This document shows positions 11,424 through 20,169 of a stretch of DNA of 40,273 nt, one piece after another. How positions within the stretch are numbered: position 1 is the stretch's first letter; each line of letters opens with the position of its first letter. The DNA comes from Woeseiaceae bacterium (GTDB lineage: Bacteria; Pseudomonadota; Gammaproteobacteria; Steroidobacterales; Woeseiaceae). Position numbers and translations under genes: made by a program. Location of the stretch: the NCBI GenBank assembly GCA_030066655.1, contig JASJBE010000058.1, forward strand, positions 1-40,273. The letters are read 5' to 3'. The notes beneath the pieces are model-generated. The model ran no database searches. It had not been told where the DNA came from and was given only the letters and a program-made list of their open reading frames with translations.

Positions 11424-12599
11424 ATGAGCTTTATCCGTATGACAGACCTGGACCTCAGCGGCAAGCGCGTTCTGATCCGCCAGGATCTGAACGTGCCTGT
11501 CTCCGACGGCGTGATCACCAGCGACGCCCGCATTCGGGCGGCCTTGCCTACACTGAAGGCTGCACTGGATGCCGGCGCCGCGATCATGGTCGTGTCGCAT
11601 CTGGGGAGACCGAAGGAAGGCCAGCCTGAAGAAAAGTTCTCGCTGGCCCCGGTGGCGGCTCACATTGGCAAGTTGCTGGGTAAGGATGTCGAACTCGTCA
11701 AGGACTGGATCGACGGCGTCGATTGCCAACCCGGCGAGATCAAGGTGCTTGAGAATGTCCGTTTCCTCGCCGGCGAGAAGGCGAACGATGCCGAACTGGC
11801 TGCGAAGATGGCGGCGCTCTGCGACGTGTATGTCATGGACGCGTTCGGCACGGCGCATCGCGCACAGGCCAGTACCTGCGGCGCCGGTGAGGTTGCGCCG
11901 GTGGCGTGTGCGGGCCCCTTGCTGTCGGCCGAACTGGACGCGCTCGGCAAGGCGATGGACGATCCGAAGCGACCGATGGTTGCAATCGTCGGCGGCTCCA
12001 AGGTGTCGACGAAGCTGACTGTGCTCGACGCACTGGCTGGCATTGTCGACCACCTGATCGTCGCCGGCGGCATTGCTAACACGTTCATCGCCGCGGCGGG
12101 TCACCCTGTCGGCAAGTCGCTTCACGAGGCTGACATGCTGGACACGGCCAGGGATCTCGCGCAAGGCGGCGACGGTCGGGCGGACATACCCGTTCCGGTC
12201 GACGTCGTCGTAGGTGACGAGTTTTCCGCCGACGCGACCGCGAGGACCTGCGCGGTCGACGAGGTCGGCGACGACGAGATGATCCTCGACATCGGCCCCG
12301 AGACGTCGAAACAGTTCGCAGACATCATTGCGTCCGCCGGAACGGTGATCTGGAACGGCCCGGTTGGCGTCTTCGAGTTCGACGCCTTCGGTGAAGGCAC
12401 GAAGGCTATCTCCGAGGCGATCGCAGACTCGTCGGCGTTCTCCGTCGCCGGCGGTGGCGACACGCTCGCGGCCATCGACAAGTACGGTGTTGCGGATCGC
12501 ATCTCCTACATTTCGACCGGCGGCGGTGCGTTCCTCGAGTTCGTCGAGGGCAAGACGCTGCCGGCGGTGGCAATGCTGGAGCGTCGCGCGAACGCCTAG
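11424..12599 (+). CDS. pgk: Phosphoglycerate kinase
   Basis: Transfers phosphate from 1,3-bisphosphoglycerate to ADP in lower glycolysis, using the product of the gene just upstream. The 391 residues match the family. Recognisable segments are the N-terminal [22 protein letters not shown], the phosphate-contact VENVRF-like [10 protein letters not shown], the hinge GGSKVSTKL, and the nucleotide-binding [20 protein letters not shown] ribosome-binding site lies 6 bases before the ATG. In many gammaproteobacteria pyk follows directly; here an inverted PhoX-like gene lies between. Confidence 0.97.
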   Translation: MSFIRMTDLDLSGKRVLIRQDLNVPVSDGVITSDARIRAALPTLKAALDAGAAIMVVSHLGRPKEGQPEEKFSLAPVAAHIGKLLGKDVELVKDWIDGVDCQPGEIKVLENVRFLAGEKANDAELAAKMAALCDVYVMDAFGTAHRAQASTCGAGEVAPVACAGPLLSAELDALGKAMDDPKRPMVAIVGGSKVSTKLTVLDALAGIVDHLIVAGGIANTFIAAAGHPVGKSLHEADMLDTARDLAQGGDGRADIPVPVDVVVGDEFSADATARTCAVDEVGDDEMILDIGPETSKQFADIIASAGTVIWNGPVGVFEFDAFGEGTKAISEAIADSSAFSVAGGGDTLAAIDKYGVADRISYISTGGGAFLEFVEGKTLPAVAMLERRANA

Positions 12600-12619
12600 C
12601 AGCGTCTCAAAACAGTCTC

Positions 12620-12693
12620 AGCCGGCACGATCCGTCGTTGGTTTCCGGCTCATAGCGCTCATGTACTTAATAGACCATTGCGCGCTATCGCGC
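12620..12693. terminator. Weak hairpins between convergent pgk and PhoX-like gene
   Basis: The 130-base gap holds two inverted repeats: AGCCGG at 12620-12625 with CCGGCT at 12645-12650, and GCGCG-CTAT-CGCGC at 12680-12693. Neither is followed by a clear T-run on either strand. They are the only candidates for ending the two converging transcripts, and calling them terminators is inference. Confidence 0.3.
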
Positions 12694-12729
12694 TCGCCTG
12701 AAACCCTTTCTCTAGACGGTTAGAACGAC

Positions 12730-14094
12730 CTACAGCGCCGCGATCTTCTGCCACGGGCCGTTGATGGCCACGGTCGTCCCCGGGTACTGGATGTTGACGA
12801 ACAGCGTCTGGCCGTCGGGTGAGAAGCAGACTCCCGCAAGCTCCGAGTCTGAATAGCTGGACAGGGCGAGTCGGTACATCGTCCCGTCGGGTTTGACGCC
12901 AACGAGACCGCAGCGACCTTCCGTGTCTTCGCAGACCACGAGATCGCCCCACGGCGCCTTCGTCAGGTTGTCGGCGTTGCGCAGTAGGGTTGATGGCTGG
13001 GACTCTGTGAGCAGCATCAGCGTTCCCGGCGCGCTCGCTTCCCGTTCGGTGCCCTCGTACGGGCTGGGCTTGTACAAAAATATCTGTCCCAGCCGGGAGG
13101 GACCGCCGATCGTGCATGTGAAGGCGAGGGTGTCATCTGCGAGACACAAGCCTTCGCCCCTGGCGAACGTTGCTGCGCCACGTTCTGCGCCCCGCAATCT
13201 CAAGTCATTCTCGTCCGGGTCCGTATCGTCGAGATCGATCCAGTCCACCTGCATCGCCTGTCCCGGCAAGACCGTCGGTTCGGACCAGTTGTGCGTCTGC
13301 ATGTGCGCATGCCCGCGGACGGCCAGCGCCTGCAGGCGGCCGCCGGCTGCGAGGTCGCCGGGCTTTGCCGGCAGGAATCGATACAGCAGGCTGTGATGCT
13401 TGTCTTCCGTCAGGTAGACGATGCCCGTCTCGGGCCGGATTGCGGTTGCTTCGTGCTCGAACCGACCCAGGTGCTTCAGCGGTACGGCCTCAACGAGACC
13501 GTCGGCATCGGCGCTGACCTCGAACACGTATCCGTGCCGCTTCTCACGGATAGCGGGATCCCCGGGTGAACCGCCCGGCGATTCGAAGCACTCCTCGCAA
13601 CTGAGCCATGAATTCCACGGTGTGCGACCACCCGCGCAGTTGATCTCGGTACCCGCCAGGCTCAGGAACTGCCGCTCAGTCTCGCCCGTCGCGGGATTGT
13701 AGATGGTCGTCGTCGTGCCGCCGGCGCCGGGCGTCTCGCCTTGTCCGAAATCGTAAAACAGCCTGGCCTGTTCCTCGCTGATCTGGTCGATTCGATCGTT
13801 GAAAGCGCTTGCGTGTTGAGTACGAAGGCCAAGCTCGTGGTTGCAAACGAGCGCGATGCGGCCATCGTCCCTGGCAAACGCGGCCATGCCGTCATGGTGA
13901 CCGGGCACCCGCAGGCCGTCGCTCATTGTTGTGCCGGCGGTCGAAACGATCCGGTAACGAAAGCCTGCGGGCAGGTCGAGCAGGCGATCCGGGTCCGGCA
14001 TCAGGGCCAGCGCGCCGCCGTCGGACCGCGCGCTGTGAGCCGGCAGCAGCGCGGCTGCGATCAAGCACTGTACAAACTGCCTTCTCGTCTGCAT
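12730..14094 (-). CDS. PhoX/DUF839 family protein, Tat-exported
   Basis: A 454-residue protein of the PhoX-type (DUF839) beta-propeller family, which includes calcium/iron-dependent alkaline phosphatases. The N-terminus MQTRRQFVQCLIAAALLPAH carries a twin-arginine TRRQF motif and a short hydrophobic stretch, so Tat export of a folded metalloprotein to the periplasm is likely. Family segments include CNHELG, WNSWLSCEECFESPGG, GRFEHEA, LTEDKHHSLLYRFLP and the late VCFSPDGQTLFVNIQYPG. I chose ATG 14094 because it gives the Tat signal; a frame extension to 14154 would overlap the pyk promoter area. Phosphatase activity is not proven by sequence. Confidence 0.85.
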   Translation of the reverse strand: MQTRRQFVQCLIAAALLPAHSARSDGGALALMPDPDRLLDLPAGFRYRIVSTAGTTMSDGLRVPGHHDGMAAFARDDGRIALVCNHELGLRTQHASAFNDRIDQISEEQARLFYDFGQGETPGAGGTTTTIYNPATGETERQFLSLAGTEINCAGGRTPWNSWLSCEECFESPGGSPGDPAIREKRHGYVFEVSADADGLVEAVPLKHLGRFEHEATAIRPETGIVYLTEDKHHSLLYRFLPAKPGDLAAGGRLQALAVRGHAHMQTHNWSEPTVLPGQAMQVDWIDLDDTDPDENDLRLRGAERGAATFARGEGLCLADDTLAFTCTIGGPSRLGQIFLYKPSPYEGTEREASAPGTLMLLTESQPSTLLRNADNLTKAPWGDLVVCEDTEGRCGLVGVKPDGTMYRLALSSYSDSELAGVCFSPDGQTLFVNIQYPGTTVAINGPWQKIAAL

Positions 14095-14123
14095 GTCGAT
14101 ATCCCGGGGTTGTGGGCAAGCTG

Positions 14124-14138
14124 GCACCACGCTGGTGC
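14124..14138. promoter_or_regulatory. Inverted repeat between divergent PhoX-like gene and pyk
   Basis: GCACCA-CGC-TGGTGC is a perfect 6-bp inverted repeat with a 3-base centre. It lies 37 bases before the pyk -10 box and within the short divergent region. It could be an operator or a chance hairpin; no regulator is encoded next to it. Confidence 0.3.
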
Positions 14139-14174
14139 ACGACAACTCTGCCATACCTGCGCGTCCCGGGCATG

Positions 14175-14180
14175 TATAAT
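14175..14180 (+). promoter_or_regulatory. Consensus -10 box TATAAT immediately before pyk
   Basis: A perfect TATAAT ends 7 bases before the pyk ATG. With normal spacing the transcript would begin at or within a base or two of the start codon, giving a leaderless or nearly leaderless mRNA. There is no Shine-Dalgarno before the ATG, which agrees with this. No hexamer resembling TTGACA is present at 15-18 bases upstream (the 17-base position reads CATACC). Confidence 0.5.
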
Positions 14181-14187
14181 TTCGCGC

Positions 14188-15627
14188 ATGCTACGTAGAA
14201 CGAAAATCGTCGCGACGCTTGGACCGGCCACCGACGACAAAAAGGTCCTCACCGATATGATGAAGGCGGGTCTCGACGTCGTCCGCATCAATTTCTCGCA
14301 CGGTCATGCCGACGATCACCGCAAGCGCGCCGCGATGGTTCGTGAGATCGCGCAGGAGCTGGGTCGGGAAATCGGCATGATGGGAGACCTTCAGGGCCCG
14401 AAAATTCGAGTCTGTCGGTTCGAAGACAGCTGCATCATGTTGGAAGAGGGCGAGTCATTCTTCCTCGACAGCACATTCGATCGAGAGCGGGGCACTCACG
14501 ACGGCGTCGGTGTCGCGCTGAACACGCTGCACCAGGACGTCGAGAAAGACGACGTGTTGCTGCTGAACGATGGCCTCATCGTACTGAAGGTCGACAGCGT
14601 CGAGGGAACGCGCATCCATACAACGGTCGAGTCGGGTGGCAAGCTGTCGGACAACAAGGGCATCAACAAGTTGGGCGGCGGGCTGTCGGCACCTGCGCTG
14701 ACCGATATCGACAAGCAGAACATCAAGCTCGCCGCCGAACTCAACATGGACTTCCTCGCAGTGTCCTTCGTGCGCACCGGCGAAGACGTCGAGGAGGCGC
14801 GCCGACTGTTTCGCGAGGCGGGCGGCGAGGGACATATCGTCGCCAAGGTCGAACGCACGGAAGCGGTCGACAACATCGACTCAATCATCGAGGCGTCCGA
14901 CGTCATCATGGTCGCTCGCGGTGACCTCGGCGTCGAGATGGGCTATACGGAGCTCACCGGCATTCAGAAAAGTCTCATCCGGAAGTGCCGCAAGTCGGCT
15001 CGTATCGTCATCACGGCGACCCAGATGATGGAGTCCATGATCGAGCACAAGATCCCGACGCGGGCCGAGGTTTCCGATGTATCCAACGCCGTTATGGACG
15101 GCACGGACGCCGTCATGCTGTCCGGCGAAACGGCGGTCGGCAAGCACCCCGTGCAGGCGATAGAGGCGATGGCCCAGGTTTGCCACGGCGCTGAGAAGTT
15201 CCAGCTGACCAAGCGGCAGACGACGCACCGACTGGGTGAAAACTTCGAATATGTCGATGAGGCAATCGCAATGGCCGTCATGTATACGGCGAACCATCTC
15301 GACGTGTCGGCCATCATCGCGCTAACGGAGTCCGGTTCGACGGCGAAGTGGATGTCGCGGATACGATCTGACATCCCGATCTTCGCGTTGACACCGCATG
15401 AAGAGACTCGGCGCCGGGTGACGATGTACCGCGGCGTATACCCGGTCGCGTTTCCACTGGTCAGCACCGAGAAGGTGTGGCAGCTGTACCGCGACATCTT
15501 CGACGCGATGCTCGCGAAGGACCTCGTGTCTATCGGCGATCTCGTCATCTTCACGAAGGGCGACATGCACGGCATTTCGGGCGGCACGAACGCGATGAAG
15601 ATTCTCAAGGTCACAAGCTCCGACTAG
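14188..15627 (+). CDS. pyk: Pyruvate kinase
   Basis: Last step of glycolysis: phosphoenolpyruvate plus ADP to pyruvate plus ATP, needing Mg2+ and usually K+. The 479 residues match bacterial type II enzymes. Motifs are RRTKIVATLGPATDD at the start, VVRINFSHG, GDLQGPKIRV, the metal-binding MVARGDLGVEMG, and ITATQMMESMI, followed by the SDVSNAVMDGTDAVMLSGET region (quoted in parts). The same frame is open 149 codons upstream, but that part is the reverse of the PhoX-like gene. The ATG at 14188 gives the canonical start MLRRTKIVATLGP. An acylase gene begins one base after the stop. Confidence 0.97.
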   Translation: MLRRTKIVATLGPATDDKKVLTDMMKAGLDVVRINFSHGHADDHRKRAAMVREIAQELGREIGMMGDLQGPKIRVCRFEDSCIMLEEGESFFLDSTFDRERGTHDGVGVALNTLHQDVEKDDVLLLNDGLIVLKVDSVEGTRIHTTVESGGKLSDNKGINKLGGGLSAPALTDIDKQNIKLAAELNMDFLAVSFVRTGEDVEEARRLFREAGGEGHIVAKVERTEAVDNIDSIIEASDVIMVARGDLGVEMGYTELTGIQKSLIRKCRKSARIVITATQMMESMIEHKIPTRAEVSDVSNAVMDGTDAVMLSGETAVGKHPVQAIEAMAQVCHGAEKFQLTKRQTTHRLGENFEYVDEAIAMAVMYTANHLDVSAIIALTESGSTAKWMSRIRSDIPIFALTPHEETRRRVTMYRGVYPVAFPLVSTEKVWQLYRDIFDAMLAKDLVSIGDLVIFTKGDMHGISGGTNAMKILKVTSSD

Positions 15628-15628
15628 C

Positions 15629-17986
15629 ATGAGGACCTGGTTGCTCCGACTACTATTCGGCATAGCGTCAATTGTGATGATTGTCGCGTTCACCGCTTGG
15701 TGGATGGTGCGAAGCAGCCTTCCGATGCTCGATGGAGAGCTCGTCGTCGACGGCATCGACGGCGCAGTCACCATCGAACGCGACAACCAGGGTATACCGA
15801 CCATTCGGGCCGAGTCCCGCCGCGATCTGGCTTTCGCCACCGGATTTGCGCACGGCCAGGACCGGTTCTTCCAGATGGACCTGATCCGCCGACAGGCCGC
15901 CGGCGAGCTGTCCGAGATATTCGGCTCTGCTGCGGTCGCCGTCGACAAACGCTATCGCTTCCATCGTTTCCGGGCGCGGGCGCAGGCCGCAATGCAGGCA
16001 TTGTCGGCCGATGAGCTTGCGGTTCTCGATGCTTACGCCGACGGTGTCAATGCAGGCCTCGAGAGCCTGTCCGCTCGCCCTTTCGAATACTTCCTGTTGC
16101 GCGAGAAGCCTCGTGAATGGGACGCCGAAGACACTATCGTCGTTGTCTACGCCATGTTCATGCAGCTAAACGACGATCGCGCACGTCGGGACGTGCGACG
16201 CGGACGCGCGAAGACCGCATTGCCGCCGAATGTTTATGCCTGGCTGTATCCGACCGGAACCGAGTGGGATGCCCCGATCGTTGGCGGGCCGCTCGCAGCG
16301 AACGCCATGCCGACAGCCAGCGAGTATTCGATTCGCGATGTCGAACTGGCCGCACCGGAAGCGACGGAGAAGGGCCGACCGCCGTTGAATGGCAGCAACA
16401 ACTGGGTCGTCAGCGGCGCGCTGACAAGCAATGGCCGTGCGTTGGTCTCCAACGATATGCACCTGGGACTGTCGGTCCCGAACATCTACTACCAGGCTCG
16501 CCTCGTTACGACCGGCGAGACGCCGAGGGACGTCACCGGTGTGTCGCTGCCCGGCTCACCGCTCGTCGTCGCCGGTAGCAACGGCAGCGTCGCCTGGGGC
16601 TACACCAACAGTTATGGGGACTGGTCCGATGCGGTCATCGTAAAGCCGGGCGCCACGCCAGACACGTACCAGACGCCGGATGGTGACGAAGCCTTCACGC
16701 GACATACCGAGACGATCAACGTCAAGGGAGCCGAGCCGATCGCGTACACGATCCGTGAAACGCGCTGGGGGCCGGTCGACGACCAGGCCGATTTCAACGG
16801 CGATGAAATAGCGGTGCGATGGCTCGCGCACAGCCCGCGGGCTGTCAACCTGAAGATTCTCGAGCTCGAAACGGTCGGTAGCCTCGAAGCCGCTCTCGAC
16901 GTCGCGAACACGATGGGTATGCCGCCGCAGAACTTTGTCGCCGGTGACGCCGACGGGAATATCGGCTGGAGCATCGCCGGCCAGATACCGCTACGCAGCG
17001 ACTATGACGCCATGGTGCCTGCGGACTGGAGCGCCGGCGGCGGCTGGGTCGGCTGGCTCGACGCTTCCGACTATCCGCGGGTCGTCAACCCGGAGTCGCA
17101 GCGCATCTGGACGGCCAACGCGCGTGTCGTCAATGGCAACGCGTTGGACAAGATAGGCGACGGCGGCTACGACCTCGCGGCCCGCGCGAGGCAGATTCGT
17201 GATCGCCTGTTCGAAAAGGACCGGTTCGTGCCCGAGGACATGTTGAAGATCCAGCGGGACCACGAGGCGGTCTTCCTCGAACGCTGGCGTGAATTACTGC
17301 TCGTTGCGCTGGCAGCGTCCGGCTCGGAGCTGGACGAGTTTCGAACGCTGGTCGAGAGCTGGATTCCGGCCGCCTCCAGTGACTCGGTGGGTTACCGGCT
17401 CGTCAGAGCATTCCGGCTGCAAGTCCGGCAAAAGGTTTTCGAAGCGCTGATGTCTCCGGTCAGGGAGGTTCACGGCGACGACGCCGAGCTCCTGATCAGT
17501 AACCAGTTCGAAGAGCCGCTGTGGCAGTTGCTGACGGAGAAGCCAAATCACCTGCTGCCCGGCAACTTCGACAGCTGGGACGCGCTGATGATCGCTGCCG
17601 TCGAAGATACGCTCCGGCTTTTCGAGACGCGATTTGAAGGTGGTCTGTCAGAGCGAACCTGGGGCGAATACAACACGGCACGCATCATTCATCCGATAAG
17701 CCGGGCGGTGCCTTCGTTATCGGGCTGGCTGGACATGCCGCGCGAGTCCCTGCCGGGCGATGCCAACCTGCCGCTGGCACAGGGCCCTGACTTCGGGGCG
17801 TCCGAGCGCTTCTCCGTCGCCCCCGGCGACGAGGAAAATGGTCTCATGCAAATGCCGACGGGCCAGAGCGGCCACCCGATGTCGCCCTTCTACCGGAGCG
17901 GCCACGACGACTGGGTCTCAGGCACTCCCAGCCCGTTCCTGCCGGGCGCGACGAGCCATACGCTGACGCTTGCCCCTCCGCGATAG
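15629..17986 (+). CDS. Penicillin acylase family (Ntn) hydrolase
   Basis: A 785-residue N-terminal-nucleophile hydrolase of the penicillin/cephalosporin acylase and acyl-homoserine-lactone acylase family. Residues 7-26 form one hydrophobic segment, a signal or membrane anchor that places the enzyme in the periplasm. The proenzyme would self-cleave before Ser256 in NGSNNWVV; the conserved SNDMHLGLSVPN follows about 20 residues later, and EREDNQGIP-like ERDNQGIPTIRAES and GFAHGQDRFFQMD lie in the alpha chain. Substrate cannot be read from sequence: a beta-lactam, an acyl-homoserine lactone or another amide is possible. The ATG follows the pyk stop by one base, so the two are probably coupled. 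Confidence 0.9.
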   Translation: MRTWLLRLLFGIASIVMIVAFTAWWMVRSSLPMLDGELVVDGIDGAVTIERDNQGIPTIRAESRRDLAFATGFAHGQDRFFQMDLIRRQAAGELSEIFGSAAVAVDKRYRFHRFRARAQAAMQALSADELAVLDAYADGVNAGLESLSARPFEYFLLREKPREWDAEDTIVVVYAMFMQLNDDRARRDVRRGRAKTALPPNVYAWLYPTGTEWDAPIVGGPLAANAMPTASEYSIRDVELAAPEATEKGRPPLNGSNNWVVSGALTSNGRALVSNDMHLGLSVPNIYYQARLVTTGETPRDVTGVSLPGSPLVVAGSNGSVAWGYTNSYGDWSDAVIVKPGATPDTYQTPDGDEAFTRHTETINVKGAEPIAYTIRETRWGPVDDQADFNGDEIAVRWLAHSPRAVNLKILELETVGSLEAALDVANTMGMPPQNFVAGDADGNIGWSIAGQIPLRSDYDAMVPADWSAGGGWVGWLDASDYPRVVNPESQRIWTANARVVNGNALDKIGDGGYDLAARARQIRDRLFEKDRFVPEDMLKIQRDHEAVFLERWRELLLVALAASGSELDEFRTLVESWIPAASSDSVGYRLVRAFRLQVRQKVFEALMSPVREVHGDDAELLISNQFEEPLWQLLTEKPNHLLPGNFDSWDALMIAAVEDTLRLFETRFEGGLSERTWGEYNTARIIHPISRAVPSLSGWLDMPRESLPGDANLPLAQGPDFGASERFSVAPGDEENGLMQMPTGQSGHPMSPFYRSGHDDWVSGTPSPFLPGATSHTLTLAPPR

Positions 17987-18044
17987 CTATTGTGCCGCTG
18001 CGCGCAGCGGTTAGACTGTAGCGAACGCAGACCGCAGGGAAACC

Positions 18045-18899
18045 ATGACAGACCAGCGATTCAACACCACAGACAGCTACATCGCGACGGAAGACCTGAC
18101 AATGGCCGTCAACGCGTCCGTCACGCTGGCCCGGCCGATCCTGGTCAAGGGAGAGCCCGGTACCGGCAAGACTCAGCTGGCCATCGAAGTGGCGAAGTCG
18201 CTGGGCAAACCGCTGTTTGAATGGCACATCAAATCGACGACGAAGGCGCAGCAGGGCCTCTACGAATACGACGCCGTTGCGCGCCTTCGCGACTCACAGC
18301 TGGGTGACGACAAGGTCCAGGATATCGCCAACTACATTCGCCACGGGAAGATCTGGCAAGCCTTCGAGTCTGACGAACAGCCGGTACTGCTGATCGATGA
18401 AATCGACAAGGCGGATATCGAATTCCCGAACGACCTGCTGCAGGAACTGGACCGGATGGAGTTCTACGTCTACGAGACCCGCCAGCTCGTGCGCGCCAAG
18501 CACCGCCCGATCATCGTCATTACGAGCAACAACGAAAAGGAACTCCCCGACGCGTTCCTGCGCCGCTGTTTCTTCCACTTCATCAAGTTTCCGGACCAGG
18601 AGACGATGGCCAGCATCGTCGACGTACACTTCCCAAACCTGAAGAAGGACCTGCTGTCCGCTGCCCTGCATGCGTTTTACAAAGTGCGAGACGTGCCGGG
18701 GCTCAAGAAGAAACCGTCGACCTCCGAGCTGCTGGACTGGATCAAGCTGCTGCTGGCGGAGGATATCCCGCCGGAGGCGCTGACCGGCACCGACAAGCGC
18801 AAGGCGATTCCGCCAATGTACGGCGCCCTGTTGAAGAACGAGCAGGACGTCCACCTGTTCGAGCGACTGGTGTTCCTGGACCGCCAGTCGTCGCAATAG
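18045..18899 (+). CDS. MoxR-family AAA+ ATPase
   Basis: A 284-residue cytoplasmic AAA+ ATPase of the MoxR type, thought to act as a chaperone or maturation factor together with a VWA-domain partner. Walker A is GEPGTGKT at 36-43 and Walker B is VLLIDEID at 114-121. Sensor 1 lies in IVITSNNEKELPDAFLRRC, which also holds the arginine-finger-type residues. The partner gene is next downstream (75-base gap). Length and sequence resemble the subgroup typified by Pseudomonas PA2707, by recollection of that family rather than by alignment. The target is unknown. Confidence 0.9.
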   Translation: MTDQRFNTTDSYIATEDLTMAVNASVTLARPILVKGEPGTGKTQLAIEVAKSLGKPLFEWHIKSTTKAQQGLYEYDAVARLRDSQLGDDKVQDIANYIRHGKIWQAFESDEQPVLLIDEIDKADIEFPNDLLQELDRMEFYVYETRQLVRAKHRPIIVITSNNEKELPDAFLRRCFFHFIKFPDQETMASIVDVHFPNLKKDLLSAALHAFYKVRDVPGLKKKPSTSELLDWIKLLLAEDIPPEALTGTDKRKAIPPMYGALLKNEQDVHLFERLVFLDRQSSQ

Positions 18900-18974
18900 G
18901 GTTGTGCCCCCGGTACCCGTCCACGCAGAAGCCTGCGCTCGCAACATCGAGCGACGGCCCCCCGGTGAATCGCC

Positions 18975-20150
18975 ATGTTGATTCCGTTTTTCTTCATGCT
19001 GCGCGAAGGCGGAATGAAGACGTCCATCACCGAGTTGCTGACGCTGCATGAAGCCATGCAGGCCGGGCTTGCCGATTTTAGCGTGGACCAGTTCTACTTC
19101 CTGGCTCGCGCGACGCTCGTCAAAGACGAGTCAGAGCTCGACCGCTTCGACCGGATCTTCGCCGCTTACTACAAGGGCGTCCAGGACAGTCTTGGCGACC
19201 TGTTCACGTCGATACCCGAAGACTGGCTGCGGCGCCAGTCCGAACTGCTTCTAAGCGAGGAGGAGCGGGCGAAGATCGAGTCGATGGGCGGTTTCGACGA
19301 GCTCATGAAAGCGCTTCGCGAGCGGCTCGAGGAACAGGATGAGCGACACGAGGGCGGCAACAAGTGGATCGGTACCGGCGGCACCTCACCCTTCGGCGCT
19401 TTCGGCTACAACCCGGAAGGGGTTCGAATGGGCTCCGCCAGCGGCGGCAACCGGCGCGCCGTCAAGGTCTGGGAGCGTCGCCAATACCGTAATCTCGATG
19501 ACAACATCGAACTCGGGACGCGCAACATCAAGGTTGCGCTCAGGCGTCTGCGAAAGTTCGCCCGTGAAGGCGCTGCGGATCAGCTGGATCTGGATTCAAC
19601 GATCGACAAGACTGCGCGTAACGCCGGGCTGCTGGACATCCAGATGGTCCCGGAGAAACACAATGCCGTCAAAGTGTTGCTGTGCCTGGACATCGGCGGA
19701 TCCATGGACGACCACGTGCGCGTCTGCGAGGAGCTGTTTTCGGCGAGCCGCAGCGAGTTCAAGCACCTCGAGTATTTTTACTTCCATAACTTCATCTACG
19801 AGAGCCTGTGGAAGGACAACCGCCGTCGTCATGAGGAACGAGTCCCGACGATGGATATCGCGCACAAGTACGGCTCTGACTACAAGTTGATCTTCGTCGG
19901 TGATGCCACGATGAGCCCGTACGAAATCGTCTACGCCGGTGGCAGCGTCGAGCACTGGAATGACGAACCCGGCGCAGTCTGGATCAAGCGTCTGCTCGAC
20001 ACGTACCCCAAATCGATCTGGCTGAACCCGGAGCCTGAGGAACGCTGGGACTTCACGCCGTCGGTCAAGATGACGCGAGAGATAATGGGTGACCGGATGT
20101 TCCCGCTGACGGTCGCCGGCCTGGACCGGGCGATGAAGGCGCTACGCTAA
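18975..20150 (+). CDS. CoxE-like VWA-domain protein
   Basis: A 391-residue protein of the CoxE-like VWA family that normally accompanies a MoxR ATPase, as here. The start MLIPFFFMLREGGMKTSITE is the usual N-terminus of this family, which supports the chosen ATG. A charged middle part (residues about 100-125, LRERLEEQDERHEGG) links to the C-terminal VWA domain. Its metal-binding loop reads DIGGSMDDH starting at D239, so the middle serine of the canonical DxSxS is glycine; VGDATMSPYEI supplies a later metal-site segment. Together with the ATPase it probably inserts a cofactor or remodels a target, which is not identifiable from the neighbourhood. Confidence 0.88.
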   Translation: MLIPFFFMLREGGMKTSITELLTLHEAMQAGLADFSVDQFYFLARATLVKDESELDRFDRIFAAYYKGVQDSLGDLFTSIPEDWLRRQSELLLSEEERAKIESMGGFDELMKALRERLEEQDERHEGGNKWIGTGGTSPFGAFGYNPEGVRMGSASGGNRRAVKVWERRQYRNLDDNIELGTRNIKVALRRLRKFAREGAADQLDLDSTIDKTARNAGLLDIQMVPEKHNAVKVLLCLDIGGSMDDHVRVCEELFSASRSEFKHLEYFYFHNFIYESLWKDNRRRHEERVPTMDIAHKYGSDYKLIFVGDATMSPYEIVYAGGSVEHWNDEPGAVWIKRLLDTYPKSIWLNPEPEERWDFTPSVKMTREIMGDRMFPLTVAGLDRAMKALR

Positions 20151-20169
20151 GGTCCCAGGACCGAAACGA

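Noticed and set aside
14172..14180. Extended -10 element at pyk
   Set aside because: TG directly abuts TATAAT; the extended motif needs one base between TG and the hexamer.
13741..14187. 149-codon in-frame extension upstream of pyk
   Set aside because: It is antisense to the PhoX-like gene; the canonical pyruvate kinase N-terminus begins at 14188.
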